Origin: DASWJZ01 sp963739005 | GTDB lineage: Bacteria; Pseudomonadota; Alphaproteobacteria; Rhizobiales; Afifellaceae | NCBI GenBank assembly: GCA_963739005.1 | Contig: CAVTYQ010000003.1 | Span: 124,001-188,000, forward strand | Length of the DNA stretch: 64,000 bases | Reading direction: 5' to 3' | Part shown: positions 38,249 to 47,444 of the stretch, piece after piece | How positions within the stretch are numbered: the stretch's first letter is position 1 | Layout of the letters: each line of letters begins with the position of its first letter | Notes under the pieces: model-generated | Databases searched by the model: none | What the model saw: only the letters and a program-made list of their open reading frames with translations | What the model was told of the DNA's origin: nothing | Position numbers and translations under genes: made by a program

Positions 38249-38986
38249 TCACGCATCGCCGACCCGCGCCTCCAGCTCGCGCTTGAAGAACCCTGCCGTG
38301 AGCGGCCAGATCCGCCGCGCCAACTCCGGCTGATTGCCGTCGGAGGCCGGGGCCGCAAGGCCATGCTTGCCGTGCGAGTAGAAGTGCCATTCGAACGGCA
38401 GCTCGATGTCGATCATCTTCGTCCAGACCTTAAGCTGCATGTCGTTGGTGACCACGTTGTCCTGACCGCCGAACACGACGAAGGTCGGACATTTGATCTC
38501 GCCGACCGGCTTGAAGGCGTGGCGCGGCCGGATCGGCGTTTCCGGCTCCTCCTTGATCGAAGGGTAATAGGCGGCGAAGGCTCGAACGCCCGGCGTTGCC
38601 GCGACGAAGTGCATCGCAAGGCGCGCGCCCATGCAGTAAGAGAGAATTCCGACCCGCTTCGGATCGACATCGGGCCGCGCCAGAAGGAAGTCCCACCCCT
38701 TCTTGATCGCCTGCAGAAACTCCGTGTCGCTTTTGACCTTCTGGATATCCTGGCCCATGCCCGGCGTGATCGGCTCGAGGATGCCGATGAGCTGATACAT
38801 GTTGGGGATGAAGACCGTGTAGCCCATCTCCGCCCAGTCGTAGGATTCGAGCCGTAGCTCTTCCGTCAGTCCGTGGCTGTGATGGATCACCAGAATCGCC
38901 GGCCCGCGCTGCGCGCGCTTCGGATACGCGAGGTAGCCGATGATGCCGTCGTTCTCGAGCGTGAGCTTCTCGGTAACAATTGCCAT
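38249..38986 (-). CDS. Dienelactone hydrolase family protein
   Basis: A 245-residue alpha/beta hydrolase with the cysteine nucleophile typical of dienelactone hydrolases (LSYCMGARLA), the acid in FGGQDNVV and the His in SHGKHGL. HHSHGLTEE near the N-terminus gives the region of the family Glu. Intact, within the minus-strand catabolic run. Dienelactone hydrolases open lactone rings in aromatic degradation; the substrate here is unknown. Confidence 0.9.
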   Translation of the reverse strand: MAIVTEKLTLENDGIIGYLAYPKRAQRGPAILVIHHSHGLTEELRLESYDWAEMGYTVFIPNMYQLIGILEPITPGMGQDIQKVKSDTEFLQAIKKGWDFLLARPDVDPKRVGILSYCMGARLAMHFVAATPGVRAFAAYYPSIKEEPETPIRPRHAFKPVGEIKCPTFVVFGGQDNVVTNDMQLKVWTKMIDIELPFEWHFYSHGKHGLAAPASDGNQPELARRIWPLTAGFFKRELEARVGDA

Positions 38987-39017
38987 TGCCGCCTGGGTCC
39001 TTTTGCTAGGCTAGAAT

Positions 39018-39887
39018 TCAGTCGATGCGGCGAGCGACGAAGTCGTTGACCGCGGCGATCAGGCCTTGCGGCGCGCCGGCCGGAATGTCGTGTCCGCAAT
39101 CGAGTTCGACCTGCTCGATCTCCGGAAATTCCTTTTTGAGGCGCGCGAGCGACGCCGGTGGATATCGATCGGATTTGGTCCCGCGAACGATGATCGTCGG
39201 GACCCGAGCGATCGCGAGGTCGGACCACATGTCGGGGCTGGTGAAGCGCGAGGTCCAGTCCGGGCGGCCGATCGGGACGACGTTGTTGTAGTCGGGGTCG
39301 CGGCTGGTGATGGCGTAGCCGCCGGAGACCGGCCGCATGAAGCTTTCGAGGCGCGCGCGCGCCGCCGAGCCGGGTGGAACTCCGGTGTCGCGGCTCATCG
39401 CGGCGACCGCTTCTTCCATCGTCCTGTAAACCTTCTGCTGCTTTCCGACGGACGGCGTCGCGCCGGGGCTTGCCTCTGCGATCGGCCGGTGCAGGGGGCG
39501 GTCGACAATGACGAGGCCCGCGGCTCGCTCCGGATAGTGCGCGGCAAGCACGATGGCGTAGCCGCCCCCGCGCGAGTGCGCCCATGAGATCGTCCTTGTC
39601 CCAGCCGAGATCGTCGAGCACCGCCAGCACATCAGCGAGTTGTGCGTTGATCGAGTAGTCCTTGCTCGGGCCTCCTGGTCGAGCGGCCGTAGCCGCGCGC
39701 GTCGAAGGCTGCCACCTGGCGGTCGCGCGCCAATTCGGTCGCGACCGGGAGCCAGTCGGCGGAGTCAGCAGCAATTGGCGCCGTGCAGGATGATGATCGG
39801 CGTCGCCCCGGGAATGCCGAACAGGCGGTAGAATAGGGTCACGTCGCCGGAAGGAACGGTGCCCGTGCGCTGCGCGATCTGATCCAT
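39018..39887 (-). pseudogene. Alpha/beta hydrolase, at least three frameshifts
   Basis: From ATG 39887 the protein begins DQIAQRTGTVPSGDVTLFYR and reaches the oxyanion strand PIIILHGANCC. The following parts, ending with INAQLADVLAVLDDLGWDKDD, and then AHSRGGGYAIVLAAHYPE with the nucleophile Ser, sit in other frames. The acid (VRGTKSDRYP) and His (DCGHDIPAG) come before the stop at 39018. Shifts lie near 39770, 39685 and 39590. Restored length is about 290 residues, normal for this esterase or haloperoxidase-like family. The triad is complete when joined. Confidence 0.77.
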
Positions 39888-39907
39888 GCACGCTTCCTTC
39901 CGCGGGA

Positions 39908-41158
39908 CTATTCGTGACCCAGGCGATGCGGCGTGTGGGGATGCGAATGGTCGTGCTGCAGATAGTGCTGGCGCAGGAGATCGCGTGCCGTAGTCGTTGC
40001 CGTTCGGCGTGCGCACCAGGGTGTGGATGTGATCGCGCGTGCCGGTTCGTCGCCCTTGAAGGCGACGCCGCTCTGGTGATCGAACTCGATCAGGATCACC
40101 GGGCTGTGCACCCGGTAGTAGAACGGCGCTCGTCGTCGTCGCAGCGGCCCGATCCAGCCGAAGCGCGTCTGCATCAAGATGGCGCCTGACCTCGCTCGAT
40201 CTCGATTTCGGCGTGGCCCGGGCCGCATGCGGCCCGTACATAGGTCTGAAGCAGCTCGAACAGCAGCTCCTTCTGCTGGCCCTTGTCGAGCTCGCCGAGC
40301 GGCAGTCCCTCGTACTTCATCACCATGTTGTCCCAGGAACGCGACGGCGAAGAGCCGCCGAACGGCAGATCGGTGCTGATGCGTCGCCACTCGCCTGCTG
40401 CGCCGGCGACAATGCGCATCATCAGGGCGAAGCCGCTGCGACTCCTCCTCCTGGAGCACGGCGAGTGCCGGCGTATTTGCCCGATTTCGCGAAGACCGGC
40501 TCGGAGCCCAGGAAGTTCGGCGTCATCACGATCTGGTCGCCGAGCACGAAGCAGTTGATGATGAGGTGGTGCCCGTCGATCTGCCACCCCCACGGCGTCG
40601 GTCCGCCGACGGCGTCCCCGAACATGCTGAGGAAGTAGTGCCACTCGCCGTATTCCTCGTTGCGGCCGGTCAGCTCGCGCACATGCTCGTTGAGCTTCAT
40701 GATGTTGCGCGCGGCAGTGTAGCCGCTGGCGCTCATGCTTTCACGCACAAGCGTCAGCGCCGCCTGGCGGCTTGCATCGCGCATTCCGGTCAGGTGCAGC
40801 CCATGGCGGAACATGTAGGGATGGGCATTCTGCCACCGGCGCCAGTTCACGCTGTCGATCTCAAGGGTGACGACCTGGCGCTCGTCGTTCGACAGGGTGG
40901 CGAGAAACGCCTTGCCTGCATCGATCACCGGCTGGAGCGAGACGCCGCTCTTCTGTGAGGGCGAAGAGGCCCGGCGCCACGGTGCCGTCGGTGGTGACGC
41001 CTTTGAATTCCTCCGCGAAGGCCTTGTTGCCGACCGCGATGTTCTTCTCCAGAACCGCGCGGACGTTCGGATGCAGCTCGCTCAGCGGCGACGGCACAAA
41101 GCCGACCGGCTTGGATGCTCGCTCGGCTCGAGGAAGCTGTGCTTCAACACCGGCTCAT
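39908..41158 (-). pseudogene. DUF3500 family protein, several frameshifts
   Basis: The proposed ATG 41158 overlaps the stop of the BKACE gene as ATGA. Recognisable DUF3500 segments are NEEYGEWHYFLSMFG, WGWQIDGHHLIINCFVLGDQ and MTPNFLGSEPVF, with AFLATLSNDERQVV before them. Further parts (WDNMVMKYEGLPL, ELLFELLQTYVRAA, VHSPVILIEFDHQSGVAFKG, ending LLRQHYLQHDHSHPH) are spread over several frames, with shifts near 40965, 40455 and 40185 and more closer to the C-terminus. The function of DUF3500 proteins is unknown; the His-rich stretches suggest metal binding. It lies between a BKACE gene and a hydrolase on the same strand. Confidence 0.72.
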
Positions 41159-42160
41159 GCGTATGAGCGCTGGACATTCACCGTTTCCCCACCGCGTGCG
41201 CCCCAGTTGTGACTTTGGCGTCGTTGTCGCGCTGCGTTTTCCCAGTCGCGCGGCCTGCCGCGTCGGCAGGCCGATTTGATGTATGCGAGACCGAAGATTC
41301 CGTGCGTCTCGACCGAGGCTATCTCGCGGCCGAGGTCCTTGGCGATTTCACCATCGCTTCGACGATCTGGTGGTTGTGCTGCGCCGGCTTGCCGTTCGGC
41401 AGATAGATGTTGTCCTCGAAGCCGAGCCTGACGATGTCGCATCCCATGGATGCCGCGAGAATGCACATGGGGAACTGCTGACGCTCCGTCGCGACGACCT
41501 GCCACTTCGCGTTCGGGAAGGAGCGCCTGCCCTCCTCCTGCGCGAAGACCAGGTGTCGCGCGGTCGCCGGCATGGCGCCGAAACCGATGACGTAGTCGAG
41601 CCAGAAATTGGTGCCGAACCGGTCGAAGACGCCCTCCTCCGCCAGCTTCATGGCGTTGGATAGGAAGCCTGTGTCGGCGATTTCCATCTCGAAGGGGATG
41701 CCCTTCTTGAGCATCGCGGCGATGCCCTTCCTGACGAAGCTGATCGTATTGGGAAACGTCAGCGCCTTGTAGGGCCGCACGTTTGGGCGCCCGAACTCCC
41801 AGGAGCCGAGCGGGATGGTTGCCAGATTTTGCGCCGGCTCGATGGAGAGGATGCCGAGGCGCTCCTCCTCCGTCGGTCGCGTGTCGTCGTGCTTGATGCC
41901 GATCCCGCCGGTCGTCTGGATCAGAATATCGCACTTCGAGCGGATCGCGTGATGATGTCGCCGAAAACCTCGGGTCGCCGGTTGCCTCCTTGGTCTCGGA
42001 GTTCCTCGCGTGGATATGCACGACCGACGCCCCAGCCTCGCGGCACCGCGCCGCTTCCTCGGCAATCTCCTCCGGCGTGATGGGTATGTGAGCGCCTTCC
42101 CGGTCCACGGCATTTCCACCGTTTGGAGCGACAAAAAATCACAAGTTTGTTGTCCGCCAC
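41155..42160 (-). pseudogene. Beta-keto acid cleavage enzyme (BKACE, DUF849), about four frameshifts (copy 2)
   Basis: A GTG at 42160 opens VADNKLVIF, and removing one base from a six-A run (42133–42138) yields VAPNGGNAVDREG, the BKACE N-terminus. SVVHIHARNSETKEATGD carries the His pair. Later frames give DILIQTTGGIG, RPYKALTFPNTISFVRKG, TNFWLDYVIGFGAMP and IVRLGFEDNIYLPNG, with the metal Glu. The C-terminus ends at 41155. Other shifts lie near 41990, 41945 and 41345. Restored length is about 330 residues, a different subgroup from copy 1. It is the first gene of the minus-strand run, and its stop overlaps the next gene by ATGA. Confidence 0.78.
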
Positions 42161-42515
42161 CACATCCCCCCATTCGCCTTCGCGCACCTTCGTTGTTGTC
42201 GGGTTTATAAGTTGGGCGAGATCGGCAGCGCAAGCACGCACCTGCCGAAAAATATCATCCACCGAACTTCTGGTTCGGGAGATGAACCGACAAAATTGCC
42301 ATCTGTAGATGTCACGTGGCCCGAAAATCCGGCCGCATTCGTCACAAGCTACGATGCAGCAAAAGCTATCACATCACCGTCGCGAAGCGCGGCCGCGACC
42401 GACCCTGCATCATTGGCTGCATCAAGTATGAGCAACGACAAGAACCACCGCCGACAGAGCTGGCCGCACAGTTCAATCATGTTACGGCGACTCGTCCGGC
42501 GGGAAGCCGGTTGTG
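42161..42515. other. Divergent intergenic region between BKACE and MDR genes
   Basis: A 355-bp stretch with no gene seen. It should contain the promoters of the minus-strand catabolic run and of the divergent oxidoreductase/IclR pair. Its composition is somewhat richer in A and T than its flanks around 42190–42330. Confidence 0.5.
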
Positions 42516-43520
42516 ATGCGGGGCATCGACATGCGCGCTGCGAGCTATGCCGAATTCGGAGCCGCGAGGGACGTGCTCAAGGTCGGCGAAGTGGAGACGC
42601 CCGAGCCGCGCGCGGGCGAGGTGAGGGTCCGGTTGGCCACATCCGGCGTCAATCCATCCGACGTCAAGCAGCGCGCACGCGCCGTCATTCGCAAGGTCGA
42701 CTTTCCGGTCATTCCACATAGCGATGGAGCGGAAATCTCGATGCCGTGGGCGCAGGCGTCCCTGCGAGTTGGATCGGTGAGCGCGTGTGGATATACAACG
42801 CCCAGTTCATGCGTTCCAACGGCTCCGCGGCCGAATACGTGACGCTGCCAAGCGAGATGGCTGCGCGGCTTGCCGAGGGCACTGACTTCGCCGCAGGCGC
42901 CTGCTTCGGCGTTCCGGCGATGACGGCGCACCGGGTCGTGAACATCTTTGGCCCGCCCGAAGGCATGACAGGTACTGGTGCAGGGCGGCGCCGGATCCGT
43001 CGGCCACTACGCGATCCAGTTCGCCAAGGCGAAAGGCGCCAAAGTGATCGCAACCGTCAGCTCGGAGGCAAAGGCCGTGCATGCCCGCGCCGGCGGCGCC
43101 GACCATACGATCAACTACCGCACCGAAGACGTCGCCGAGCGGGTCAGGGACTTGACCGGCGGCGCGGGGGTCGACCGGATCGCGGAGCTGGCGTTTTCCG
43201 CCAGTGCATTGACCTACCACCTTCTCCTGGCGCGATTGGGCAAGGTGGGCATCTACGGCGCCTCCGACCCGAAGACGACAATCGCCGCGCAGCCGCTGCT
43301 GGCGTTGGAGCCGACATTTCGCTTCGTCAGCGTCTATCGGCTTGAACCCGAGGCGCGACGCTTGGCGATCGAGGATCTGACCGCGATGTGCAAAACCGAC
43401 ACGTTGATTTACACCGTGGCGGCGCGCTTCCCTCTCGACGAAATCGCCGCCGCGCACGAGGCGGTGGAAAGCGGCGGCGTGATGGGCAACGTCGTCCTCG
43501 ACATCGCCGACCTCGACTGA
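42516..43520 (+). pseudogene. Zinc-free medium-chain dehydrogenase (quinone oxidoreductase type), two frameshifts
   Basis: ATG 42516 (or ATG 42531) starts MRAASYAEFGAARDVLKVGEV, the GroES-like domain, with SGVNPSDVKQRARA typical of quinone oxidoreductases lacking zinc ligands. Shifts near 42738 and 42969 are needed to join this to VPASWIGERVWIYNAQF and then to the NADPH-binding VLVQGGAGSVGHYAIQFA, which runs to the stop at 43520. Restored length is about 330 residues. It is divergent from BKACE copy 2 and upstream of the second IclR gene. Confidence 0.82.
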
Positions 43521-43624
43521 GCGCACCGCGCCAGACGGGCTGGCGGTCCCTCCCGCCATTCTTCCGGCACACGGTCCGCTGTACGAACGGGCGTCTACCA
43601 GCGTCCGTGGCGCCATGATAGGAA

Positions 43625-43639
43625 TTTCACAGAGCAAAA
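43625..43639 (+). promoter_or_regulatory. Candidate regulator-binding motif just upstream of second IclR gene
   Basis: TTTCA-CAGAG-CAAAA, ending 3 bp before GTG 43643 and 15 bp before ATG 43655. It shares the pattern TTTCA-N4-G-CAAAA with 7377–7391 upstream of the xsc operon. The position would suit autorepression. Only two copies were noticed by eye. Confidence 0.3.
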
Positions 43640-43642
43640 CGG

Positions 43643-44434
43643 GTGACGCCAACCATGAAGACGGTACGCGCAGTGGAACGGGCCATCAACATCCTGTTTC
43701 TCGTGTCGACATCGACGGAGCCGCAGGGCCTTACCGACATCAGCCGCGAGACCGGCATTGACAAGGCCACGGCGCTACGGCTGCTCTTCACGCTCGAGAC
43801 CTTCAACCTTGTCCGGCGTGACGTCGCGACGCGCCGCTATCTGCCGGGGCCGGGCGTGTGGCGCCTTTCCTCGGCGTGGCAAAGCGATCTGCGCACGGTT
43901 AGCCATCCGCACCTGGAGGCGCTGGCGCATGCAACGCAGGAGACGGCCTCTTTGCTCTGCCCGCGCGGACTTGAGCGGGTCTGCGTGCACGCGATCTACG
44001 CGGCCAATGAATTGTCGATCGTCCCGTTGGTGGGCAGCGCCCAGCCGATCCACTACGGGGCGTCGGGCAAGGTCCTGCTGGCGTTCATGCCCGAGCAGGA
44101 GCGCGATCGGATCATCGAGATCACCAAGCTGAAGTCGCCCAATCCGCGCGCCGTCACCGACCGCGCCGACTTCCTCAAGATCCTGCGCACCGTCCGCCGC
44201 AGGGGCTATGCGACATCCGCCGGGGACGTGACGCTCGGTGCCGCGGCGGTGGCCGCCCCCGTCTTCAACGAAACAGGCCGCCTGACCGCTGTCGTCTCTC
44301 TTCGCGGTCCCGAAGTGCGGATGCCTGCAAAGCGCATGGCGCGCCTTGCGCCGCTGGTCATCGGGGCAGCGGACGCCATCAGCCGCGAGCTCGGCTTCAA
44401 CATGGCCGAGCGGAAGAAAGCGGTGGGCGAGTAG
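43643..44434 (+). CDS. IclR-family transcriptional regulator (second copy)
   Basis: A 263-residue regulator from GTG 43643 (ATG 43655 is an equally good start). The winged helix-turn-helix has LTDISRETGIDKATALRLLFTLE. The effector domain has HYGASGKVLLAFMPEQERDRIIEITKL and GYATSAGDVTLGAAAVAAPVF. It resembles the IclR protein at 7455–8207 throughout. It is likely to control the divergent minus-strand catabolic run and perhaps the xsc operon too. Intact, unlike many neighbours. Confidence 0.9.
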   Translation: MTPTMKTVRAVERAINILFLVSTSTEPQGLTDISRETGIDKATALRLLFTLETFNLVRRDVATRRYLPGPGVWRLSSAWQSDLRTVSHPHLEALAHATQETASLLCPRGLERVCVHAIYAANELSIVPLVGSAQPIHYGASGKVLLAFMPEQERDRIIEITKLKSPNPRAVTDRADFLKILRTVRRRGYATSAGDVTLGAAAVAAPVFNETGRLTAVVSLRGPEVRMPAKRMARLAPLVIGAADAISRELGFNMAERKKAVGE

Positions 44435-44514
44435 AATTCGGGTGGCAGGCCGGACCGCGGCGCAACTCCTTTAGATGGGACCTCTCCCTGAGCATGAATG
44501 ATCGCCCGGCGCGA

Positions 44515-44900
44515 TCAGTTCCCCGTGCTGAGGCCGCCATCGGCGTAGATGATCTGGCCGGTGGACGCCGCTCAACGAGCACCTCTTCGAGGAGCGGCCG
44601 ACGTCCAGGGCCTCGCGGTGTTCGTACGGAAGGGGCCCGGCCCGATGACGTTGACGGTGATGTTGTGCGGCGCGAGCTCGATCGCCATCACCATCGCCAG
44701 CCGGTCGAGGCCCGCCTTGCTGGCGCTATAGCCGCTCTGCAGCGGTGAGGCGAGACGCGATGCGACCGAGCCCATCTCGATGATGCGCCCGTAACCGCCC
44801 TCCTTCATCAGCTTGGCGGCCGCCTGGGAAGTAAAGAAGGCGCCCTTGAGATTGGTGCCGACAAGTCAGCGGGAACGCCGCCCCACTTCCGGACGCTGGA
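44515..44900 (-). pseudogene. Short-chain dehydrogenase relic, lacking N-terminus and an internal segment
   Basis: Only parts of an SDR are present: NLKGAFFTSQAAAKLMKEGG, then GSVASRLASPLQSGYSASKAG with the catalytic Ser, Tyr and Lys, then NVIGPGPFR, and finally the C-terminal TGQIIYADGGLSTGN ending at 44515. The cofactor-binding N-terminal third is absent, and about 30–40 residues before the C-terminal motif are missing. This differs from the one-base shifts elsewhere and looks like real decay. Confidence 0.72.
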
Positions 44901-45222
44901 CAGGGGATGCGCCATAGCCGCCCCAGCCATGCACCCGCTACGCGTACGCAATTCTCGGCACATCACCAGCGGCAGCCCCTGCAATGCCACGTTGCAGTGC
45001 TAGTGCCTCTTGTGTTGCAAGACAGTTGGGGGCGAGACGTCTGAAGAGCGGCCTCGCCCCTGATATAACTCTCCATGCGAATGTGAGACTCCCGTCCATG
45101 GACTGAGTCCAGCCCTCCCGCACACTGGCACCGTGACCTTCAGCTGATTCGCAAGGGGTGCGTCATGAGCAGGCGTCTATTGGGAACACCCGTGTCCAAT
45201 TGATCGAAGAACACCGGCGGGC
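44901..45222. other. Gene-free stretch among relics
   Basis: A 322-bp stretch in which I see no convincing coding sequence, RNA or repeat. It lies between two decayed genes and may be old coding sequence no longer recognisable. Confidence 0.45.
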
Positions 45223-45438
45223 ATGGCCACCATCGATGCGACGCCTTTTCCACACCAGCTCGACATTGATCGCGTCGCCCTCGTTCGCATCGATACGCAG
45301 CCGGAATTCTGCCTGCCGCGCGGCTTTGCTGAATCGCTTGGAGACGACATCGCAAATCTTGCGCTGGTCGCGCGAAATGGCATCGTCGGTCGGACCTGCA
45401 AGTCGGACCAGGTCCTTAGACTCCCGGAGTCACTGTGA
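45223..45438 (+). pseudogene. Isochorismatase-like cysteine hydrolase relic (N-terminal fragment)
   Basis: The first 50 or so residues (ATIDATPFPHQLDIDR, then VALVRIDTQPEFCLPRGFAE) match the N-terminus of isochorismatase-fold amidohydrolases such as biuret hydrolase, with the catalytic Asp in VRIDTQ. After GDDIANL the similarity stops and the frame ends at 45438, with no later Lys or Cys motif. It is therefore a fragment of a gene normally around 230 residues long. Confidence 0.55.
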
Positions 45439-45590
45439 ACGGCTCGCTGCAAAGGCGGGCCGCCGTGTCTCTGACCGCTTCGTCCTGCGGTCCAAGGGAT
45501 GGGGCGGAACTCGCCTCGCGAGCCCTCTCGCCTTCGAGGCCCGGCAACGCGCCGATCCCCACCGTGGAGAGCAATTCCGGAGACTGACCC

Positions 45591-45968
45591 ATGTCCACAC
45601 GAAGGATTTCGATCGTAGTCAGCGGCCTGCTGGAGCAGGCGCGCGATTTGCGCGAGGACGATTGGAAACCGTTTCGCCCGGGCGTCACCGCCCACTGGCT
45701 CTATAACGAGGGATACGACGGGTCGTCCGCCGTCCTGCTTCGCTACGAGCCCGGTGCGCGCGTCGCGGAGCACGAACATCTCGGTTACGAGCATCTGCTC
45801 GTTCTGGAGGGCGATCAGTTCGACGAACACGGCTTATATCTGGCCGGCAGCCTCGTCATTCACCCACCCGGCACGCGACATTCGCCGGGCAGCGTCTTCG
45901 GCTGCGTGGCGCTGTTGATCTACGAGAAGGCCGTCCGGTTCGAGGTCCTTGGCTCATCCGCCGCGTAA
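45591..45968 (+). CDS. Cupin (ChrR-type) domain protein
   Basis: A 125-residue single-domain cupin. Metal-binding residues are in EHEHLGYEHLLVLEG (motif 1) and IHPPGTRHSPGS (motif 2), the pattern of the cupin part of ChrR-type anti-sigma factors and related stand-alone proteins. No ASD zinc domain precedes it, so an anti-sigma role is unlikely. It follows gene relics on the same strand. Its role is unknown. Confidence 0.75.
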   Translation: MSTRRISIVVSGLLEQARDLREDDWKPFRPGVTAHWLYNEGYDGSSAVLLRYEPGARVAEHEHLGYEHLLVLEGDQFDEHGLYLAGSLVIHPPGTRHSPGSVFGCVALLIYEKAVRFEVLGSSAA

Positions 45969-46145
45969 GCCGGCGGCCCGCGCGTGCAGACCACGGATCG
46001 GACTGCCGTGCGCCATTCGACCATCGCCTCGCTCGGGAAACCGGGTGCCCCATAGACGGAACGCTCTATTGCGATCAGAAGCTGCATTTGCCGCTGACAT
46101 GATCAATCGGAATTGCGGGAGGTCGTGCTTAAGCTAAAGAAAGTG

Positions 46146-46177
46146 TCGCCGACGGGGACAAATACGTTCGTCGGCGA
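46146..46177. other. Inverted repeat between cupin and FAD-oxidoreductase genes
   Basis: TCGCCGACG (46146–46154) and CGTCGGCGA (46169–46177) are perfect 9-bp arms around a 14-base loop. There is no T tract after it on either strand, so a classic intrinsic terminator is not supported. It may be a terminator of another kind or an operator for the gene starting at 46261. Confidence 0.4.
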
Positions 46178-46260
46178 TGTTCGTCCCGGACCGCTTGTCG
46201 ATTTGAGGCCACCTTGCCGCCGAAAAATGCGAAGCGAAATTGCGCTGCCGTGGCAGATTG

Positions 46261-47442
46261 ATGAGCGAAGCATCCTCTTTCGACGTAGCAATCGTGGGTG
46301 GGGCAGTGATCGGCTCCGCGATCGCCTATTTCCTGAAGGCGGTCGAGGCGTTCCCCGGCTCCGTGGCGTTGATCGAGCGCGACCCGACATTCGCGACCGC
46401 CGCCACGACGCTCTCCGCCGCTTCGATCCGCCAGCAATTCTCGACGCCGGAGAACATCCGTCTTTCGCGCTTCGGTCTCGAATTCCTCCGCGCGATGCCG
46501 GCGCGCTTCGGGCCGGACGCCGATCCGGCACTCCGCGAAAGGGGCTATCTGATCCTCGCGCGCCCCGAGGGCCGGACGATCCTCGAAGAGAACCATCACA
46601 TCCAGCTTGCGGAGAGCGCGGCGGTCGCACTGTTGGATGCGGAAGCTCTTGCAGCGCGTTTCCCCTGGCTCTCGACCGCTGGGATCGCTGGCGGCTCGCT
46701 CGGCCTATCGGGCGAAGGCTGGCTCGACGCGCACACGCTGCTTCGCACGCTCCGCGCCGGCGCGCGCGAAGCGGGCGCGACGCTTCTGACCGGCGAGGTC
46801 GCCGGCATCGACAAGACGGCGGGGCGCGTTACCGGGGTTCGCCTCGCCGATGGACGCAGCATCCGTTGCGGCGTGCTCGTCAATGCCGCCGGTCCGTCGG
46901 CGGGTAAGGTCGCGGCGCTCGCCGGCCGTGCGCTTCCGGTCGAACCCAGGAAGCGCAGCGTCTTCGTGCTCGACGCGCCCGATGCGCCGCACGACATGCC
47001 GCTCCTCGCCGATCCCTCCGGTTTCTGGGCGCGGCCGGAAGGCGCTGGCTTCCTCGCCGGCTATTCCCCGCCCGAATCCGACGACGCGCCCGCCGATCCG
47101 GCGGACTTCGCGCCCGACCACGCGATCTTCGATGAGGTCCTCTGGCCGCTTTTGGCCGAACGCGTCCCGGCCTTCGAGCGCCTCAAGGTGACCGGCGCCT
47201 GGGCCGGCCACTACGATTACAACGCGCTCGACCAGAACGCCGTGATCGGCCCCGATCCGGAGCTGCCGAACTTCTTCTACGCCAACGGCTTCTCCGGCCA
47301 CGGCCTGCAGCATGCGCCGGGCGTCGGCCGCGCCCTCGCCGAATTGATCGCGCGTGGCCGCTATTCCTCGCTCGACCTCTCCGTCTTCGGCTATGAGCGG
47401 ATCGCGGCCGGACGGCCGCTCTTTGAGCGGAATGTGATCTGA
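46261..47442 (+). CDS. FAD-dependent oxidoreductase (D-amino-acid-oxidase/DadA-like family)
   Basis: A 393-residue flavoprotein. The FAD motif VGGAVIGSAIAYFL lies at about 11–24, followed by the acidic end of the second strand (LIERD). The middle has LVNAAGPSAGKVA, and the C-terminal FAD-contact region reads FFYANGFSGHGLQHAPGVGRALAELI. Family members oxidise amines such as glycine, sarcosine or D-amino acids. ATG 46261 is chosen because homology begins there. It is 2 bp before pdxY, so the two are probably co-transcribed; the PLP link may hint at amino-acid metabolism. Confidence 0.9.
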   Translation: MSEASSFDVAIVGGAVIGSAIAYFLKAVEAFPGSVALIERDPTFATAATTLSAASIRQQFSTPENIRLSRFGLEFLRAMPARFGPDADPALRERGYLILARPEGRTILEENHHIQLAESAAVALLDAEALAARFPWLSTAGIAGGSLGLSGEGWLDAHTLLRTLRAGAREAGATLLTGEVAGIDKTAGRVTGVRLADGRSIRCGVLVNAAGPSAGKVAALAGRALPVEPRKRSVFVLDAPDAPHDMPLLADPSGFWARPEGAGFLAGYSPPESDDAPADPADFAPDHAIFDEVLWPLLAERVPAFERLKVTGAWAGHYDYNALDQNAVIGPDPELPNFFYANGFSGHGLQHAPGVGRALAELIARGRYSSLDLSVFGYERIAAGRPLFERNVI

Positions 47443-47444
47443 TC

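Noticed and set aside
46146..46177. An intrinsic terminator
   Set aside because: The arms are good but no T tract follows on either strand, so it is listed only as an inverted repeat.
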